Origin: JANLTP01 sp031363055
GTDB taxonomy: Bacteria > Pseudomonadota > Gammaproteobacteria > Burkholderiales > Burkholderiaceae_E
Assembly: GCA_031363055.1 (NCBI GenBank)
Contig: JANLTP010000099.1
Coordinates: 1-32,437, forward strand
Reading direction: 5' to 3'
Length of the DNA stretch: 32,437 nucleotides
Positions 29,894-32,437 of the stretch are shown here, in pieces. The first letter of the stretch is position 1. Each line of letters starts with the position of its first letter. Both the position numbers and the translations under genes were made by a program. The notes below the pieces were generated by a model that saw only the letters and a list, made by a program, of their open reading frames with translations, was not told the origin of the DNA and did no database searches.

Positions 29894-30773
29894 AGAGTTG
29901 TGCGCTGTCGATCGCATCAAAGGCATAACGCTGATTGCAAAAGTCGCAGTGCACTTCAACGTCCGCGCGCTCAGCCAGAATCTCTTCAACTTCCCGTCGC
30001 CCCAGCATGCGCAACATCGAGGCGACTTTTTCACGCGTGCAACTGCAGGCAAACCGGCATGAGCGTGTTTCGCTGGTTTGAATCTTTTCCTGCCAGAACA
30101 ATCGATGCAGCAGTGCCTCGGGCGTCAGGCTCAACAGTTCTCGCTCGGTGACCGTATCAGCCAGCAGCACCAGTCGATCCCAGGCGTCGTTGTCCGATGC
30201 CGAATGTATACCGCCATCGCCGGGCAGCTTTTGCAACAGCAGCCCACAGGCGCGCTCCCGGTTTGCGCTTAACCAGATGCGGGTTGGAATCTGCTCGGAT
30301 CGTTGCATATAGGATTCGAGCATCAACGCAACTGCACCGGCGTCGAGCGAGACGATACCTTGATAGGTCTGGCGATTTTCAGCGGTCGGTCCCGGATCGA
30401 GGGTGACTACAAATCGGCCTTTACCTTCGCTGTTGACAAGTACGTCCAGCGAGTCACCGTCCTGCAAAACCGCACCCTCACTCAGTTTGGCGGTGGCACG
30501 AAATTCGCCATTGGCTGAGCTTTCGACAACCATCAGTTTGACCGGGCCATCGCCGTGTATCTGCAGAACCAGGCTGCCCTCAAACTTCAGCGCAGCGGCC
30601 AGCAACACACCTGCGGCGCTTAAGCGACCCAGCTCAGCGATCAGGACTGCCGGCAAGTCATGTCGCTTTAGAATCTCGCGCCATGATCGTGTCAGAGTGA
30701 CCATCTGAGCGCGCACGCTGCCTTCGCCCAACAACAGACGCTGGATCTGATCATCTTTGTCGACTATTGACAC
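29850..30773 (-). CDS. hslO: Redox-regulated chaperone Hsp33
   Basis: The 307-residue protein is a holdase activated by oxidation. The N-terminal folding domain has VRAQMVTLTRSWREILKRHD, LLAAALKFEGSLVLQIHGDG and the PTAENRQTYQGIVSLD segment. The zinc-binding switch at the C-terminus has the four cysteines as CSC (RFACSCTREKVASMLRMLG) and CDFC, the standard CxC...CxxC pattern. An additional cysteine precedes CSC (CRFACSC). It is convergent and overlapping with ftsB. Confidence 0.96.
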   Translation of the reverse strand: MSIVDKDDQIQRLLLGEGSVRAQMVTLTRSWREILKRHDLPAVLIAELGRLSAAGVLLAAALKFEGSLVLQIHGDGPVKLMVVESSANGEFRATAKLSEGAVLQDGDSLDVLVNSEGKGRFVVTLDPGPTAENRQTYQGIVSLDAGAVALMLESYMQRSEQIPTRIWLSANRERACGLLLQKLPGDGGIHSASDNDAWDRLVLLADTVTERELLSLTPEALLHRLFWQEKIQTSETRSCRFACSCTREKVASMLRMLGRREVEEILAERADVEVHCDFCNQRYAFDAIDSAQLFTDTAPAPESDLRH

Positions 30774-30801
30774 GCTTGCTGACCCTTGGTAGTCACTGCC
30801 G

Positions 30802-31326
30802 TCAAGCCAGTCGTTTCAAATTCTGCCGATAGTATTCGGCGCGTTTCGCATAGTGCTCAGCGCTGATCCGGAATCTCGCCACTTCGTCATCGGTCAATGT
30901 GCGTACCACCTTGCCGGGCGAACCAATCACCAAGCTGCGCTCCGGAATGACCTTGCCTTCGGTCACGATCGTACCGGCGCCGATCAGGCAGTTTTTTCCA
31001 ATGATGGCGCCATTCAGAATGACCGATTGAATACCAATCAGGCATTCGTCACCCACCTGGCAGCCGTGCAGCATCACTTGATGTCCAATCGTGACCCACG
31101 CGCCGATGTTCACCTTCAGGCCCGTATCGGTATGCAGTACGGCGCTTTCCTGAATATTGGTGCCGGTCCCGATCATGATGTCGTCATTGTCGCCGCGCAA
31201 AACCGCGTTGAACCAGACACTGGTCCGGTCCGCCAGATGGACCGAACCGATTACCTCGGCCGAGTCCGTTATATAGGCACTGGTATCGATGCGAGGGATT
31301 CGATCCGGGAGGCTGAAGATGGCCAC
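30802..31326 (-). CDS. Gamma-carbonic anhydrase-like hexapeptide-repeat protein
   Basis: The protein is a left-handed beta-helix with hexapeptide repeats of the YrdA/CaiE/gamma-carbonic anhydrase type. It has WFNAVLRGDNDDIMIG, and the three metal-ligand histidines in VLHTD, IGHQ and MLHGC. A C-terminal helix (ARFRISAEHYAKRAEYYRQN) follows. I chose GTG at 31326 (VAIFSLPDRIPRID), which fits the family start; ATG at 31374 would add 16 residues of unlikely sequence. Activity as carbonic anhydrase is not assured, since many members have none. It lies 28 bases upstream of hslO on the same strand. Confidence 0.88.
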   Translation of the reverse strand: MAIFSLPDRIPRIDTSAYITDSAEVIGSVHLADRTSVWFNAVLRGDNDDIMIGTGTNIQESAVLHTDTGLKVNIGAWVTIGHQVMLHGCQVGDECLIGIQSVILNGAIIGKNCLIGAGTIVTEGKVIPERSLVIGSPGKVVRTLTDDEVARFRISAEHYAKRAEYYRQNLKRLA

Positions 31327-31404
31327 AAAGAAGCTTTCAAATGAAGGTTGCAATGCTTGAAGTCTAATCGCCAACGAGACTCGTTCGGACAGTTAGATAT
31401 CAAC

Positions 31405-31435
31405 AAAAAGGGGTTGCAATGTGACTTGCAACCCC
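31405..31435 (-). terminator. Intrinsic terminator of tRNA-Asn
   Basis: Read on the minus strand, GGGGTTGCAA and TTGCAACCCC form a perfect 10-bp stem with a 6-base loop, followed by TTTTTG. It starts 10 bases after the CCA end of the tRNA. Confidence 0.93.
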
Positions 31436-31445
31436 CTACATTTTG

Positions 31446-31521
31446 TGGCTCCTCGACCTGGGCTCGAACCAGGGACCTACGGATTAACAGTCCGGCGCTC
31501 TACCAACTGAGCTATCGAGGA
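31446..31521 (-). tRNA. tRNA-Asn (GTT)
   Basis: The minus strand folds into a complete 76-base tRNA with encoded CCA. The acceptor arms are TCCTCGA and TCGAGGA, the D-arm contains AGCTCAGTTGGTAGAGC, the anticodon arm CGGACTGTTAATCCG places GTT at 31486-31488, and the T-arm has GGTTCGAGCCC. The anticodon reads AAC and AAU codons. Confidence 0.98.
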
Positions 31522-31572
31522 ATAACCTTCGATTATAGCAATCTTATGAATGTGATCAGGTGGCCGGTGCCG

Positions 31573-32437
31573 TCACAAGACCTTCACCATTGAATCGAGT
31601 ACATAGTCGATGTTGTTAAGATTCAGCGCAGCCAGACAAATCCGGCCGGTGCCGATGGCGTACACGCCAAATTCATCGCGCAGTCGGTCGACTTGCGCGG
31701 TGCTCAAGCCTGAATACGAAAACATGCCGTTCTGACGGGTGACAAACGAGAAGTCCTGGGTGACGCCGCGTGCTTTCAGTCCGTCGACGAAGGCGCTGCG
31801 CATCTGTTTGATGCGATCACGCATGTGAGCCAATTCGGCCTCCCAGATTTTTCGCAGTTCCGGATTGGTCAAGACCTCGGCAACGATGGCTGCGCCATGG
31901 GTCGGCGGATTGGAGTAGTTGGTTCGAATCACTCGCTTGACCTGACTGACGACCCGCAGTGTTTCTTCCTTGTTGCGCGTCATGATCGAGAGCGCGCCAA
32001 CCCGCTCGCCGTATAGCGAGAATGATTTCGAGAATGAACTCGCCACCAGCAAGGTGGGTACGGCCTCGGCGAAGCTGCGTAGTGCCGCTGCATCGTCCTC
32101 GATGTCGGCTCCGAATCCCTGATAAGCAATATCAATAAACGGGGTCAGATCACGCGCCTTGACGACCTCGAGCACAGCCCGCCACTGATCGGTGCTCAGG
32201 TCGACCCCGGTCGGGTTATGGCAACAGCCGTGCAGGACGACAATCGCGCCGGCCGGTAGTTTGGCCAGGCATTCAATCATTCGGGCCGCGTCGATACCGT
32301 GCGTCGTCGAGTTGTAATACGGGTAGGTATTGACCTGAAAGCCCGCGCCTTCAAACAGGGCGCGGTGGTTCTCCCAACTCGGATCGCTGATCCAGATCTG
32401 CGCTTCGGGCGACACCCGACGCAAAAAATCGGCGCCG
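31573..32437 (-). CDS. tyrB: Aromatic/aspartate aminotransferase (class I), 5' end beyond the window
   Basis: The frame is open to the window edge, so the N-terminal third is missing. The 288 visible residues belong to the AspC/TyrB group of PLP-dependent aminotransferases: SDPSWENHRALFEGAGF, CCHNPTGVDLS, FIDIAYQGFGADIEDD, the PLP-lysine segment SFSKSFSLYGERVG, YSNPPTHGAAIVAEVL and the FVTRQNGMFSYSGLS end with the substrate-binding arginine. Amino donors are aspartate, tyrosine or phenylalanine with 2-oxoglutarate. Choosing between tyrB and aspC from this part is uncertain. It is separated from tRNA-Asn by 51 bases. Confidence 0.92.
   Translation of the reverse strand, partial: GADFLRRVSPEAQIWISDPSWENHRALFEGAGFQVNTYPYYNSTTHGIDAARMIECLAKLPAGAIVVLHGCCHNPTGVDLSTDQWRAVLEVVKARDLTPFIDIAYQGFGADIEDDAAALRSFAEAVPTLLVASSFSKSFSLYGERVGALSIMTRNKEETLRVVSQVKRVIRTNYSNPPTHGAAIVAEVLTNPELRKIWEAELAHMRDRIKQMRSAFVDGLKARGVTQDFSFVTRQNGMFSYSGLSTAQVDRLRDEFGVYAIGTGRICLAALNLNNIDYVLDSMVKVL

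Overview
The window looks like a chromosomal segment of a betaproteobacterium, most likely of the order Burkholderiales. The main reasons are the block pyrG-kdsA-DUF1330-eno-ftsB, the SOS cluster lexA-imuA-(Cdd1 family)-imuB, and the family resemblance of most proteins. This is inferred from recalled gene order and protein character; no search was run.

Bases 1-5500 are an accessory region. They carry three sites with attC architecture (594-703, 1352-1462, 3502-3612), each following genes on the + strand and each consisting of an outer RYYYAAC/GTTRRRY-type core pair around a long imperfect palindrome. No integron integrase is visible, so this is either the distal part of a chromosomal integron or a cassette cluster without integrase (CALIN). 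The cassettes hold three toxin-antitoxin modules in different states: a TumA-like antitoxin whose TumE-like toxin is reduced to its last codons, an intact BrnT/BrnA pair, and a DUF433 antitoxin whose DUF5615 toxin carries an in-frame amber stop. One cassette encodes a protein I do not recognise. Insertion sequences have invaded the array: a full-length IS110-family element sitting in an imperfect palindrome, a second IS110 remnant fused to a decayed IS1182-family transposase, and the C-terminus of an IS4-family transposase at the left edge.

From 5535 the content is ordinary chromosome. In order: a Lin0512-family gene; a four-gene polar amino acid ABC transporter operon (-); an EamA permease (-); a glycerol-3-phosphate uptake operon ugpB-A-E-Q (+) that lacks its ATPase ugpC; the SOS operon lexA-imuA-HhH-imuB (-) behind a perfect LexA box; a glycine-rich RRM protein (+) whose ribosome binding site lies in a hairpin; a 3-hydroxyisobutyrate-dehydrogenase-like enzyme (+) converging on ETF-ubiquinone oxidoreductase (-); an SDR and an MFS transporter (+); the CoA-transferase pair scoAB (-); then pyrG-kdsA-DUF1330-eno-ftsB (+), convergent with hslO and a gamma-carbonic-anhydrase-like gene (-); tRNA-Asn with an intrinsic terminator (-); and a 5'-truncated aromatic/aspartate aminotransferase (-).

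Two themes go beyond routine annotation. One is the decaying integron array, in which antitoxins survive and toxins break. The other is a recurrent class of short-period (11-14 bp) degenerate tandem repeats at five places, four between genes and one inside the imuA reading frame.
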